64,000 nt of DNA from Streptomyces sp. DH5 (GCF_020873915.1 NZ_JAHWGP010000015.1:1-64000), one strand, 5' to 3'. Counted from the first letter of the stretch, positions 44,603-52,947 are shown. Notes: generated from the sequence alone by a model not told the origin. Translations and numbers: made by a program.

Positions 44603-46315
44603 ATGGCGGTCGACAGCACTGACTCAGGCGATGAACAAGGCCTCGCGGCGCCCGGCACGGTGATCGGCGAGATGCTGGGCGTTCTCGGCACGGGCGCCTA
44701 CGCCGTCGACGCACGCGGCTGCATCGTGGCCGTCAACGCGGAGGGCGAGCGGTCCCTGGGCCGACCCGCCGCGGACCTCCTCGGGCAGGACGCGCACGAC
44801 TTGCTGCACCGCAACGCCCGCGGCGAAGCGTTTCCCCGGGCGCAGTGCCGCATGCGCCCGGCCTTCATGGCCGGCCGACCCGCCCAGGCCGCTGCGGAAT
44901 GGTTCGAACGGGGAGACGGGACGCTGCTCCCCGTCTCCTGGACGATCGTTCCCTGCGGTATCGGTGACGGCGACACCACTCTCGTCCTCTTCATCCCCCA
45001 GGACGACCCCGCCGGGCTCGCCGACCAGCCACCGAGCGACGGCACTCTGAACGAGCTGGAGAGACTCGCGCTGCTGGCCGAGGTGACCACACAACTGACC
45101 TCGACCCTGTCCGTCGACGAGGCGCTGCAGCGCCTGTTGTCGCTCCTCCTGCCCCGGCTGGCGGACTGGGCGGTGATCGACCTGATCAACGAGCACGGCG
45201 AGGTGTGGCGCACCAAGGTCGTCCACGCCGAGAACGAAACCCTGACGCACCATCGGGGGCTCGAGGGCCCGATGACGCCCGTGTCCCCCGCGTCGCAGAT
45301 GCCGCTGTCACGGGCCCTGCGCGGAGTGGCCTCCACGATCACCGAAGCACGGGTGTACGAGGGGGCGCTCGACACCGGTATCGCCGTCGAGCAGCACCGG
45401 CTGTTCGAGGTGACGAACATGCACTCGGCGGCCATCGCGCCGATCCGGGGCCTGCGTGACGTCCTCGGTGCCCTGACGCTGGGCCGCTCCGAACACCCCG
45501 AGAAGTTCAGCGCCACCGATCTGGCGCTCGTGGAGGACATCACGCGGCGCGCCGGCCTGGCGCTGGACAACGCCCGCCTCTACCAACGGCAGCGCAAAGT
45601 GGCGGAAACCATGCAGCGGTACCTGCTGCCGCAGCTTCCGCGCGTGCCGGGGCTGGAGATGACGGCCCGCTACCTGCCCGCGCCGGACGCCTCCCACGTG
45701 GGCGGTGACTGGTACGACGCCTTCCCGCTCACCGACCATGCCACCGCCCTGGCCATCGGTGACGTCTCGGGGCACGACCTGGAGGCCGCGGCGGGCATGG
45801 CCCAGGTGCGCAACGTGCTGCGCGCCTATGCCTGGTCGCAGAAGGACCCCCCCAGCCGTGTCGTCGAACGCGTGGACCGGGCGGTGCTGAGCATCACGGA
45901 CGTCCCCATGGCCACGCTGGTGTTCGGCACCCTCGCCCGGCGCGACGACGGAGCCTGGGAGCTCGAGTGGACCAACGCGGGCCACCCTCCGCCGTTGTTG
46001 ATCACTCGCGAGGGTGTGACCCGGTACCTCGCGGGAGGCAACAGCATGCTCCTGGGCACCGGCACCCATCCACCGCGCTCGGACACCTCGGACGTGCTCC
46101 CGCCCGGCTCCACCCTGCTGCTGTACACCGACGGCCTCATCGAGTCCCCCCGCCACTCCATCGACGACGGCCTGGAGCGGTTGCGCCGGCAAGCCGCCGC
46201 CCTGGTGCACCGCCCGCTGGAGGTCTTCACCGACGAACTGCTCAGCAGGGTCCGGCCGGCCGAGAACGACGACGACATCGCCCTTCTCGCCCTGCGCCTG
46301 GGCACACCTTCCTGA
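44603..46315 (+). CDS. PAS-GAF-SpoIIE protein phosphatase
   Basis: 570 residues: PAS (about 25-130, AYAVDARGCIVAVNAEGERS), GAF (about 165-320, LDNARLYQRQRKVAETMQRY at its end) and PP2C/SpoIIE (about 345-565, HVGGDWYDAFPLTDHATALA, GDVSGHDLEAAAGMAQVRNV, TNAGHPPPLLITREG, LLYTDGLIESP, ENDDDIALLALR). The acidic metal ligands are all present. It lacks a kinase domain, unlike the larger protein upstream. GAGGAGAAGG lies 4 bases before the ATG. A hairpin follows the stop. Confidence 0.9.
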   Translation: MAVDSTDSGDEQGLAAPGTVIGEMLGVLGTGAYAVDARGCIVAVNAEGERSLGRPAADLLGQDAHDLLHRNARGEAFPRAQCRMRPAFMAGRPAQAAAEWFERGDGTLLPVSWTIVPCGIGDGDTTLVLFIPQDDPAGLADQPPSDGTLNELERLALLAEVTTQLTSTLSVDEALQRLLSLLLPRLADWAVIDLINEHGEVWRTKVVHAENETLTHHRGLEGPMTPVSPASQMPLSRALRGVASTITEARVYEGALDTGIAVEQHRLFEVTNMHSAAIAPIRGLRDVLGALTLGRSEHPEKFSATDLALVEDITRRAGLALDNARLYQRQRKVAETMQRYLLPQLPRVPGLEMTARYLPAPDASHVGGDWYDAFPLTDHATALAIGDVSGHDLEAAAGMAQVRNVLRAYAWSQKDPPSRVVERVDRAVLSITDVPMATLVFGTLARRDDGAWELEWTNAGHPPPLLITREGVTRYLAGGNSMLLGTGTHPPRSDTSDVLPPGSTLLLYTDGLIESPRHSIDDGLERLRRQAAALVHRPLEVFTDELLSRVRPAENDDDIALLALRLGTPS

Positions 46316-46330
46316 GTCCGGACGGTGAAC

Positions 46331-46352
46331 GCGGCGGGCGGCCCCCCGCCGC
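46331..46352 (+). terminator. Terminator after the SpoIIE phosphatase gene
   Basis: GCGGCGGG (46331-46338) pairs with CCCGCCGC (46345-46352) around 6 bases, 15 bases past the stop. It separates the phosphatase from the gas-vesicle-like operon. Confidence 0.55.
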
Positions 46353-46418
46353 GCAACCCGGCCGATCATCGGACCGGCTGAGGGGTGTGAACGGCGGGAG
46401 AGGGGTTAGGCGGCTGGA

Positions 46419-46955
46419 ATGAGCACCTACTCCGGAACGCCGAGCGAGCGGGGCTTCCCCGCCCCGGCCGCCGCACGCGACCCGTCCGCCCGCGCGACGC
46501 CCGCTGTGGCGGCCGCGCCCATGCAGCCGCGGCGCGACGGCGACGGCAGCCTCGCGCACGTCGTGGAGACACTGCTGGACAAGGGTCTGGTGCTGAACGC
46601 CGACATCATGGTCTCGGTGGCCGGGGTCGAACTGCTGGGCATCCGGCTGCGCGCGGCGCTCGCCTCGTTCGAGACGGCGGCCCGCTACGGGCTGGAGTTC
46701 CCGTCCGGCACGGACACGGAAACCGCCGCGTGGCGCGAGACCAGGGAGGAGAAGGAGACCTGCCCGGCGTGCGGGAAGCGCGCTCCCGTCGAGCAGTTGC
46801 TCAACCAGTGGTGTCCTTGGTGCGGCTGGCGCAGCGCGCAGGCGCGGTTGCGGGACGGCTCCGGCGAGACCGAACTGACGGGCCGTCGGGCCGACGGCGC
46901 GGATGCCGAACTGCCGGCCGGGCGCGAGCGGGAGACCGGGCGACGTGACGACTGA
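46419..46955 (+). CDS. GvpA/J-fold protein with C-terminal zinc ribbon
   Basis: 178 residues. A disordered Ala/Pro leader (1-40) is followed by a GvpA/GvpJ-type domain (about 42-95): GSLAHVVETLLDKGLVLNAD IMVSVAGVELLGIRLRAALA SFETAARYG, which matches the helix-strand-strand-helix core of gas vesicle shell proteins. Then comes CPACGKRAP and, after a 10-residue spacer, CPWCGWRSAQ, two CxxC knuckles of a rubredoxin-like zinc ribbon. I know of no gas vesicle shell protein with this ribbon. It overlaps the next gene by 11 bases. Confidence 0.8.
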   Translation: MSTYSGTPSERGFPAPAAARDPSARATPAVAAAPMQPRRDGDGSLAHVVETLLDKGLVLNADIMVSVAGVELLGIRLRAALASFETAARYGLEFPSGTDTETAAWRETREEKETCPACGKRAPVEQLLNQWCPWCGWRSAQARLRDGSGETELTGRRADGADAELPAGRERETGRRDD

Positions 46956-47877
46956 CAGACCCCCGATGCGGCCCACCCGGGAGCCGAGAGTGACCCTGGA
47001 CGACCTGGTGGAGGTCGTCCTCAACAAGGGCGCGGTGCTGCACCTGGACCTCATCGTCGCCGTGGCCGACATCCCGCTGATCGGCGTCTCGATCCGGGCG
47101 GCCGTGGCCGGAATGGAGACGATGCTGGAGTACGGCATGATGCGCGACTGGGACGAGGCCACCCGCGCCTGGGCCGAGCGTCCGGCCGTCCGCCGCGCCC
47201 TCGACCTGCGCGAGGACGAGGGTGTCGTCCGCCGCATGAGCGGCGGTCACCTGCTGACCGAGGGCGTCTACCACGGCTGGCGGCCCGGCACCGTCTACCT
47301 CACCGATCAGCGCCTTGTCGTCCTGCGCGCGGAACCGCGGGAGATCCTCTGGCAGACCGAGCTGTCCGGCGTGCGCGGCGTGCGTCTGAAGCCGGAGCGG
47401 ACGGTGGGGGGCGAGGAGCGCCCGCGCCTGGAGCTGACCCTGGCGGACGGCCGGAGGGAACTGCTCTCCGCCAAGGAACCCGAGACCCTGTGCGACCTGA
47501 TCACCCGGGCCTGCGCCGGGCACCTCGCGCCCGCGCTCCCGCCCGGGCTCCTCACCGACGAGGAGCCCCCGCTCGCCGAGGGGCACCTGTGGTACCAGGA
47601 GCCGCGCAGATCGGGCCCGGTGTGGCGCGGCGGGAACGCGCGCCTGACGGCCGGCGGACTGGCCTGGAAGTCCCCGCTGGACGCCCGGCCCGCACTGGTG
47701 CTGGCCACGACCGACCTGGCCGACGTGCGGCGGGTGCCGGGGCACGGACCCGCCGGGGTAGGCAGCGTCCTGGTGGTGACCACCACCGCCGGTGAGGAGG
47801 TGCGGCTCGCCGCCGACGACCCCGGCCTGTGGGCCCGGCGACTGGAAGCCGCCCGACCGGTGGCGGCCGCCGGATGA
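46945..47877 (+). CDS. GvpA/J-fold protein fused to two PH-like domains
   Basis: 310 residues. The N-terminal GvpA/J domain (about 14-75) reads VTLDDLVEVVLNKGAVLHLD LIVAVADIPLIGVSIRAAVA GMETMLEYG. Two beta-rich modules follow. The first (about 100-190, HGWRPGTVYLTDQRLVVLRA, ILWQTELSGVRGVRL) and the second (about 210-305, GGNARLTAGGLAWKSPLD, LATTDLADVRRVPG, SVLVVTTTAGEEVRLAADDP) look like bacterial PH/GRAM-type domains that recognise lipids or proteins. The GTG start lies inside the end of the upstream gene. The PH assignment is by pattern only. Confidence 0.75.
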   Translation: MTTDRPPMRPTREPRVTLDDLVEVVLNKGAVLHLDLIVAVADIPLIGVSIRAAVAGMETMLEYGMMRDWDEATRAWAERPAVRRALDLREDEGVVRRMSGGHLLTEGVYHGWRPGTVYLTDQRLVVLRAEPREILWQTELSGVRGVRLKPERTVGGEERPRLELTLADGRRELLSAKEPETLCDLITRACAGHLAPALPPGLLTDEEPPLAEGHLWYQEPRRSGPVWRGGNARLTAGGLAWKSPLDARPALVLATTDLADVRRVPGHGPAGVGSVLVVTTTAGEEVRLAADDPGLWARRLEAARPVAAAG

Positions 47878-47926
47878 ACCGCGTGCGGACGAGCCCGGCG
47901 GACCGCCGGGAGAGGGGAGATGCGAC

Positions 47927-48241
47927 ATGCCGTTGACCGTGGACGAGAAGAGCCTCAAGCACGGAGTGCTGTCCCTGGTGGTCACCTTGGTGGAGGTCAT
48001 CCAGGAGGCCCTGGACCGTCAGGCGATGCGCCGCATCGACGGCGGTGACCTGAACCCGGAGGAGGCCGAGAGGCTGGCCGACGCCCTGCTGGAACTGGAC
48101 GAGGCGATGGAACAGATCAAGGAGGACCACGGCATCGTCGGCTCCGTCGCCGACCTGCACCGCGGTCTGGACGAGGTGGTCGACGACGTGGTCGACAAGC
48201 TGATCAACCCCAGGCGCTGGGCGGAGGAGGCCGGCCGATGA
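47927..48241 (+). CDS. gvpK: Gas vesicle protein GvpK
   Basis: 104 residues, full GvpK: VLSLVVTLVEVIQEALDRQA MRRIDGGDLNPEEAERLADA LLELDEAMEQIKEDHGI. GvpK is a minor protein needed for vesicle assembly. GGGGAG lies 8 bases before the ATG. The stop overlaps the GvpF/L start by 4 bases. Confidence 0.9.
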   Translation: MPLTVDEKSLKHGVLSLVVTLVEVIQEALDRQAMRRIDGGDLNPEEAERLADALLELDEAMEQIKEDHGIVGSVADLHRGLDEVVDDVVDKLINPRRWAEEAGR

Positions 48242-49041
48242 GCGAGCACAGCGCGCTGTACGTGTACGCCCTGCTGCCACACCGCCAGGGTGCGGCCGAC
48301 GGCGTCACGGGACTCGACGGGCGCCCGGTGCGCCTGATCGGCGTCCCCGGCACCGGCGTCGCCGCGCTCGTGCACGACACCGCGCCGGCCCCCTTCCAGG
48401 GCGGTGACGAGCAGGTGCGCCGCTGGGTGGCGGAACAGAGCAGTGCGGTCACCACCGTCTGGGAACGCGTCGGCGGCCTGCTGCCGATGACCTTCAACGT
48501 CCTGGTCGCCGCCGACACCGAGTCCGGCCGGAGCGCCGAGCAGTGCCTGGAGGACTGGATCAGGGAAGAGCGGGACGACATCACCGGCCGCCTCGAGGCA
48601 CTGGCGGGCCGCTGCGAACTGAGGGTCGAGATCACCCTGGACCGCGCGGCCGTCGCCGGCGGCGACCCGGTGGCCGGCACAGCGGCCGACGACGGTGACG
48701 GCAGGTCCCCCGGCATGCGCAGACTGCTCGCCAAGCAGCGGGAGCAGCGCGCGCGGAACACGGCCGGCGAGGTCGCCGACGCGCTGCACGCCGGGATCCG
48801 CCGCCGCCTGCTGGCCGTCGCCGACGACCTCCTCGACCGCGACTTCAACCAGCGCACCGCGGACGAGACGGGTGTCCTGTCCGCGGCCCTGCTCGTCCGT
48901 CACGAGGACGTCGACGCCGTCGGCGCCGTCCTGAGCGACGCGCAGGCGGACCGGCCGGAACTGCGCATCCGCTTCCTGGGCCCCTGGCCTCCGTACTCCT
49001 TCGCCGACACCCGGCAGGAGGAGCACGCGGAGCGTGTCTGA
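48238..49041 (+). CDS. Gas vesicle protein GvpF/GvpL
   Basis: 267 residues. The two-domain GvpF/L layout is visible: LYVYALLPHRQGAADGVTGL DG at the start, VLPMTFNVLV-like LLPMTFNVLVAADTESGRSA in the middle and LSAALLVRHEDVDAVGAVLS, then LRIRFLGPWPPYSFAD at the end. GvpF and GvpL act as nucleating or chaperone-like partners of the GvpA shell protein. It is the last gene of the four-gene operon and starts in an ATGA overlap with gvpK. Confidence 0.9.
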   Translation: MSEHSALYVYALLPHRQGAADGVTGLDGRPVRLIGVPGTGVAALVHDTAPAPFQGGDEQVRRWVAEQSSAVTTVWERVGGLLPMTFNVLVAADTESGRSAEQCLEDWIREERDDITGRLEALAGRCELRVEITLDRAAVAGGDPVAGTAADDGDGRSPGMRRLLAKQREQRARNTAGEVADALHAGIRRRLLAVADDLLDRDFNQRTADETGVLSAALLVRHEDVDAVGAVLSDAQADRPELRIRFLGPWPPYSFADTRQEEHAERV

Positions 49042-49186
49042 ACCGGCGCGGCGTGCGGGGGAGCCTGCTCGGGCCGGTCGAAGGAACGCGCGTGCGTGGC
49101 CGGCCCCGTCCGTCCGGGTCGGGCCCAGGACCTCGCGCGGCGGCTCGAAGACTGCCGAAGAGGAACACCCGGCGGGAGCGGCGGCG

Positions 49187-49866
49187 CTACGCCTTCAGGA
49201 AATTCCAGGATGTCCCGGTCGAGGACGTCCGGATGAGTTGCCTGCACGCCGTGGGGGAATCGTCGTACGTCTTGAGGGTGCCGTACTTCAGCAGGTCGGC
49301 CGACAACGGCGCCGAGTCGGCGTAGGGCACGATCTGGTCGTCGGTGCCGTGCGCCACGAGGACCGGGACGTCGATGACCTTCAGGTCCTCGGTGAAGTCG
49401 GTCTCGGTGAAGGCGTCGATGCGCTCGTGGTGGGCGTTGGCCGCCGAACTGCGACCGGTTGGCGGCGAGGGCCGCCCGGAGCTCGTCGAACACCTCGATC
49501 GGCACACCGCCCGGGTCGCTGTCCGACTGGACCGTGACGGGCGGAACCGCGCCCGGGAGCACCGCCTCGCCGACCCCGCCCCGCCCGGCGCGCGCCACGT
49601 AACGCGTGACCTCGCCACCGCCCGTCGAGTGCCCGATGTGCACGGCGTCGCGCAGATCGAGGGCGTCCGTCCCGGCCGGAGCGGCCGTGCCCGCGCCGGT
49701 CGTGGGCGGTCACCAGGTACCCCTGGACGGGCAAGAACAGCATCTGATCGTCCCCGTCGTCGCCGCTCAGTGGCCGGCCGTGGTGGAGGGCGACGGGCGG
49801 GGCGTCGCGCGGACCCCAGTCCTCGTAGCAGATGGCCGTGCCGTCAGGAGTGGTGGCCGTGTCCAT
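49187..49866 (-). pseudogene. Broken alpha/beta hydrolase (non-haem haloperoxidase type)
   Basis: The homology changes frame several times. From 49866 it reads TTPDGTAICYEDWGPRDAPP and QGYLVTAHDRRGHGRSG. A second frame gives DAVHIGHSTGGGEVTRYVAR, with the nucleophile Ser, and VPIEVFDELRAALAANRSQF. A third gives RIDAFTETDFTEDLKVIDVP VLVAHGTDDQIVPY. Near the end THPDVLDRDILEF falls in yet another frame before FLKA. At least three frameshifts and a deletion near 49455 rule out a working enzyme. Its start codon lies inside a perfect 18-base-stem hairpin. Confidence 0.85.
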
Positions 49867-49901
49867 GGGCTGGTCCTTCCGCGGGAAGGACCAGCCCATG
49901 G
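49863..49901. repeat. Perfect 18-base inverted repeat over the hydrolase start
   Basis: CCATGGGCTGGTCCTTCC (49863-49880) and its exact complement (49884-49901) flank a 3-base loop. Part of it, CTTCCGCGGGAAGG, recurs at 49909-49922. The hairpin buries the start codon of the broken hydrolase. Confidence 0.9.
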
Positions 49902-49997
49902 GTGGCGCTTCCGCGGGAAGGGCTGAGGGCCTCGCACGCGCGGCCCGCGGACCACGGCGAACGCACCCGGATCACCTCCCTACGCCGCCGTCGGGCA

Positions 49998-50019
49998 TGT
50001 CTCGTCCCAGGACAAGACA
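49998..50019. promoter_or_regulatory. Inverted repeat, TetR-type operator candidate
   Basis: TGTCTCGTCC-CA-GGACAAGACA: 10-base arms with one mismatch. It lies between the broken hydrolase (minus) and the DUF998 gene (plus). No TetR-family gene is in the window. Confidence 0.45.
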
Positions 50020-50072
50020 ATGAGGTAGGTGTGCGGCATCCGGGATCACGCTGGGCGATCTATGGTGGTTCG

Positions 50073-50675
50073 ATGCCGATTGTTCCCCGATGGGTCCTGC
50101 TCTCGTCCGGGAGCGCGCCGGTGCTGCTGATCGCGGGGTGGGTGATCGCGGCGTCGCTGGAGGGCCCCGCGTACGACCCCGTCACCCAGACGATCAGCGT
50201 CCTGGCGGCGTACGGGGCCGCGGGATTCTGGATCATGACCGGCGCGCTCTTCGCCCTGGGTGTCTGCCATCTGCTCACCGCATGGGGACTGCGGGCGGCG
50301 GCGGCCGCCGGACGCCTGGCGCTGGCCGGCGGGGGAGTGGCGGCACTGGTGGTGGCGCTCGTCCCGGTACCGAGCAGCGGTGGCTCCCTGCGGCACGGTT
50401 CGGTGGCCGTCGCCGGATTCGTACTCCTGGCCGTGTGGCCGGTGCTGGCCGTCGACGGCGGGGGTGCCGCCCCGTGGGCGCTCAGGCCCGCCCCCGCGTG
50501 CGCGGCGACCGCCGTGATGGCCGCCGGGGCGGTCTGGTTCCTGATCGAGATGCACCTCGACGGTGCGGCCGGTGTGGCGGAACGGGTGGTGACGGCCGTT
50601 CAGTCCGTCTGGCCCTTCGTGGTCGTCACCTCCTGCGTGCGCCACTGCCAGGGCCGCGACAGCTCGCCGGGATGA
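50073..50675 (+). CDS. DUF998 membrane protein
   Basis: 200 residues with six membrane helices and short loops (LLSSGSAPVLLIAGWVIAAS, GFWIMTGALFALGVCHLLTA, LALAGGGVAALVVALVPVPS and three more). YDPVTQTISVLAAYGAAGFW matches the DUF998 signature. No function is known for the family. No good ribosome site precedes the ATG. The TATGGT at 50061 may be a -10 box giving a nearly leaderless mRNA. Confidence 0.85.
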   Translation: MPIVPRWVLLSSGSAPVLLIAGWVIAASLEGPAYDPVTQTISVLAAYGAAGFWIMTGALFALGVCHLLTAWGLRAAAAAGRLALAGGGVAALVVALVPVPSSGGSLRHGSVAVAGFVLLAVWPVLAVDGGGAAPWALRPAPACAATAVMAAGAVWFLIEMHLDGAAGVAERVVTAVQSVWPFVVVTSCVRHCQGRDSSPG

Positions 50676-50747
50676 GGTGAGCGGGTGCGACAGCGGGGCA
50701 CGGGTTCCGACCTGTCCCGCCGCGCGACCCTGGCGGCTGACGCGCGC

Positions 50748-52064
50748 TCAGAGGAACCGTGAGCCGGCCACCGGACCGGCGGAACGCAGGCGGGCCCTTT
50801 CCCCGCGCAACCAGGTACCGCACACCGCCGAGACGAAGTCCGTGAGGCCCTCGACGGGGTCCGCGGGAGTCCGCCCGTCGCCCTCGTCCGGCGTCGGGTC
50901 CGCGCCCACGACCTCCGCGGCGACCACCCCCTCGGGGCGCACGTCGGGCTCCCCGCGCTCCACACCCCCATCGGCGCTCCGCCGCAGGCCGGCCGCCCAC
51001 GGGGCCACCACCGACTGGTGCAGCAGCGTGACACTGTCGGCCGTGACACCCGGCGGGTCGGTCCAGCAACTGGCATGTTCGTGCAGTACCTGACCGGGCG
51101 TCCGGTCCCGGAGTTCTTCCAGTATCCGCAGGCCCTCCGCCTCGCGGGCGGTCGCTTTGAGGTCGTGGGCGACGACGACGGTGTGTTCCCGGCCGGGCTC
51201 GTAGGGCTCCGCCGGGAGATCCAGTACGCCGGCGGCCGCCAGGCCCAGGATCCTGCTGCCGCGGTCCGGCAGCAGCGACACCGAACGGGGACGTACGTCC
51301 GCGGCCCCCAGTACCGACCGCAGCCGCAGCAGACCGAGCAGGCACTGGCCGTGCGTGTCCTGGATCCAGCCGTACCGGCCGTTCATCCCCGCGTCGTACC
51401 CGTACGGGGAGAGGGTGCCGAGCACCGTGCCGCCCATCACGTACTGCCAGCCCCGCAGGTCCGTGTGGTCCAGGGGGCCGGCCTCTCCGGCGCTCGCGGC
51501 GCGCCGCAGGACGCGGTCCTGCCGGTCACGCGCGCCGAGCCAGGTGGCGTCCCGCGGGTCGGGCAGCAGCGCGTGCTGACGCCGTGCCAGCTCCAGATCG
51601 CCGGCCAGGACGGCGTTGTGGACCAGCAGGTAACGGTCGGGCCAGTCGTCGAGGCCGCTCTCGTGCGCCAGCAGCGCGTCGGCGGCTTCACGGTGCCGGC
51701 CCTCGTCCTCGTAGGCGGAGACCAGTTCCCGCAGTACCGCGGGAGAGCCCTGCGACAGGCGCAGGGCCTCGCTCAGGGCGGGTATCGCCAGGTAGGACAC
51801 GCCGCGCTCCACACAGGCGTACCCGTAGTCGTACAGCGCGCCGGGCCGGCCCGGGTGCGCGGCCAGCGCCCCGGCCGCCTTGTCCAGGTCGTCGAACCCG
51901 GCGGTCCGCGCGGCACGGCCGACGACGAGGGCGACCTCCGCGAGGGGTGCCGTGGCGGCCTGCCGCAGCCGGCGCAGCGCACCGGGTACGTCGCCGGTGT
52001 CGAGGCACTCCCATGCTTCGGCCAGTTCAGGGGAGGCGGGGCGGCGGTTTCTGCGCGAGAACAT
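50748..52064 (-). CDS. TPR-like helical repeat protein of unknown function
   Basis: 438 residues, soluble. The first half (about 10-170) is built from helical pairs of TPR/SEL1 type (ELAEAWECLDTGDVPGALRR LRQA, ALYDYGYACVERGVSYLAIP ALSEALRLSQ, ELVSAYEDEGRHREAADALL AHE). The second half has a conserved-looking GGTVLGTLSPYGYDAGMNGR YGWIQDTHGQ stretch that I cannot assign. The ATG at 52064 is preferred because GGAGAGG lies 9 bases ahead. The ATG at 52073 would be too close to it. No partner gene is evident. Confidence 0.8.
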   Translation of the reverse strand: MFSRRNRRPASPELAEAWECLDTGDVPGALRRLRQAATAPLAEVALVVGRAARTAGFDDLDKAAGALAAHPGRPGALYDYGYACVERGVSYLAIPALSEALRLSQGSPAVLRELVSAYEDEGRHREAADALLAHESGLDDWPDRYLLVHNAVLAGDLELARRQHALLPDPRDATWLGARDRQDRVLRRAASAGEAGPLDHTDLRGWQYVMGGTVLGTLSPYGYDAGMNGRYGWIQDTHGQCLLGLLRLRSVLGAADVRPRSVSLLPDRGSRILGLAAAGVLDLPAEPYEPGREHTVVVAHDLKATAREAEGLRILEELRDRTPGQVLHEHASCWTDPPGVTADSVTLLHQSVVAPWAAGLRRSADGGVERGEPDVRPEGVVAAEVVGADPTPDEGDGRTPADPVEGLTDFVSAVCGTWLRGERARLRSAGPVAGSRFL

Positions 52065-52181
52065 GAGCCGCATCCTCTCCGCCGGCCGGTGGAGCCCTCA
52101 ACCGGTTTCTCCGCCGCGCCGCCGCCGGGCGCCACCGCGGATGAGGACGCCCGGTCTCCCGAAGAAGGGCTCGAAACGGGA

Positions 52182-52200
52182 ATACACCCCCCAGGGGTAT
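52182..52200. promoter_or_regulatory. CsoR-type operator upstream of the DUF4396 gene
   Basis: ATACACCCCCCAGGGGTAT resembles the three sites of the sulfur operons (G-tract and C-tract within ATAC...GTAT). It lies 54 bases before the DUF4396 start, in promoter position. Confidence 0.65.
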
Positions 52201-52253
52201 AGGTTTACGGCCGTGACCCGATGCGTACCCGCCAAGCGAAGGGGATGACGGGA

Positions 52254-52703
52254 ATGACCCAGCACCACGGCGCGTCCTGGTCGATCGCGGTGAAGGCGAC
52301 GCTGCACTGCCTGACCGGGTGTGCCGTCGGCGAGATCCTCGGCATGGTCATCGGCACCGCACTGCTGTGGGGCAACGTACCGACCATGGTCCTCGCGATC
52401 TCCCTCGCCTTCCTCTTCGGCTACTCCTTCACCCTCTTCGCCGTCCTGCGCTCGGGCCTGTCCCTCAGGGCCGCGATCAAGGTGGCGCTGGCCGCGGACA
52501 CGGTCTCCATCGCGGTGATGGAACTGGTCGACAACGCGATCATCGCGCTGACCCCGGGCGCGATGGACGCGCACCTGTCCGACGGGCTGTTCTGGTCGGC
52601 GCTGCTCGGCGGCTTCGCCGTCGCGTTCGTGATCACCACGCCGGTCAACAAGTGGATGATCGGCCGCGGCAAGGGCCACGCCGTCGTCCACGCCCACCAC
52701 TGA
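52254..52703 (+). CDS. DUF4396 membrane protein, probable metal- or sulfur-responsive
   Basis: 149 residues, four membrane helices (CLTGCAVGEILGMVIGTALL, VLAISLAFLFGYSFTLFAVL, KVALAADTVSIAVMELVDNA, WSALLGGFAVAFVITTPVNK). His-rich ends (MTQHHGAS and HAVVHAHH) and the CxxxC in HCLTGCAVGE could bind copper. Family function is unknown. AAGGGG lies 10 bases before the ATG at 52254. The CsoR-type operator ahead suggests control by a copper or persulfide sensor. Confidence 0.82.
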   Translation: MTQHHGASWSIAVKATLHCLTGCAVGEILGMVIGTALLWGNVPTMVLAISLAFLFGYSFTLFAVLRSGLSLRAAIKVALAADTVSIAVMELVDNAIIALTPGAMDAHLSDGLFWSALLGGFAVAFVITTPVNKWMIGRGKGHAVVHAHH

Positions 52704-52713
52704 CCACCAGGGA

Positions 52714-52947
52714 CTAATCCTGCGTGCCGCCCGCACCGCCCTCGCTGCCGATGACACGGCGGGCCGCCTCCGCCTCGGCAGCGGGCGGTGACAGCTCGTC
52801 CAGGGAGTCGAGCGCGGTGTCGGCCTCCAGCTCCCGCTCCCAGGCGGCCGCGAGCCGCTCCTGCTCCGCACGCGGTCTGCCGCTGACGGCCTCCCGGTGC
52901 TCCGGGTCCAGAGCCGTCAGGAATCGTCCGACCGGGTCCGTGGGCAT
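52714..52947 (-). CDS. Small acidic hypothetical protein
   Basis: 77 residues, mostly helical and acidic, no Cys, no membrane segment (VGRFLTALDPEHREAVSGRP and EQERLAAAWERELEADTALD). GAGGAG lies 8 bases before the ATG, and coding bias fits the genome. I do not recognise a family. It is convergent with the DUF4396 gene at 10 bases and divergent from the DUF4132 operon. Confidence 0.65.
   Translation of the reverse strand: MPTDPVGRFLTALDPEHREAVSGRPRAEQERLAAAWERELEADTALDSLDELSPPAAEAEAARRVIGSEGGAGGTQD

Noticed and set aside
46419-49041. Ordinary flotation gas vesicle cluster
   Set aside because: No canonical gvpA, gvpN, gvpG, gvpO or gvpS is present, and the shell-fold proteins carry extra domains. 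Flotation is not supported.
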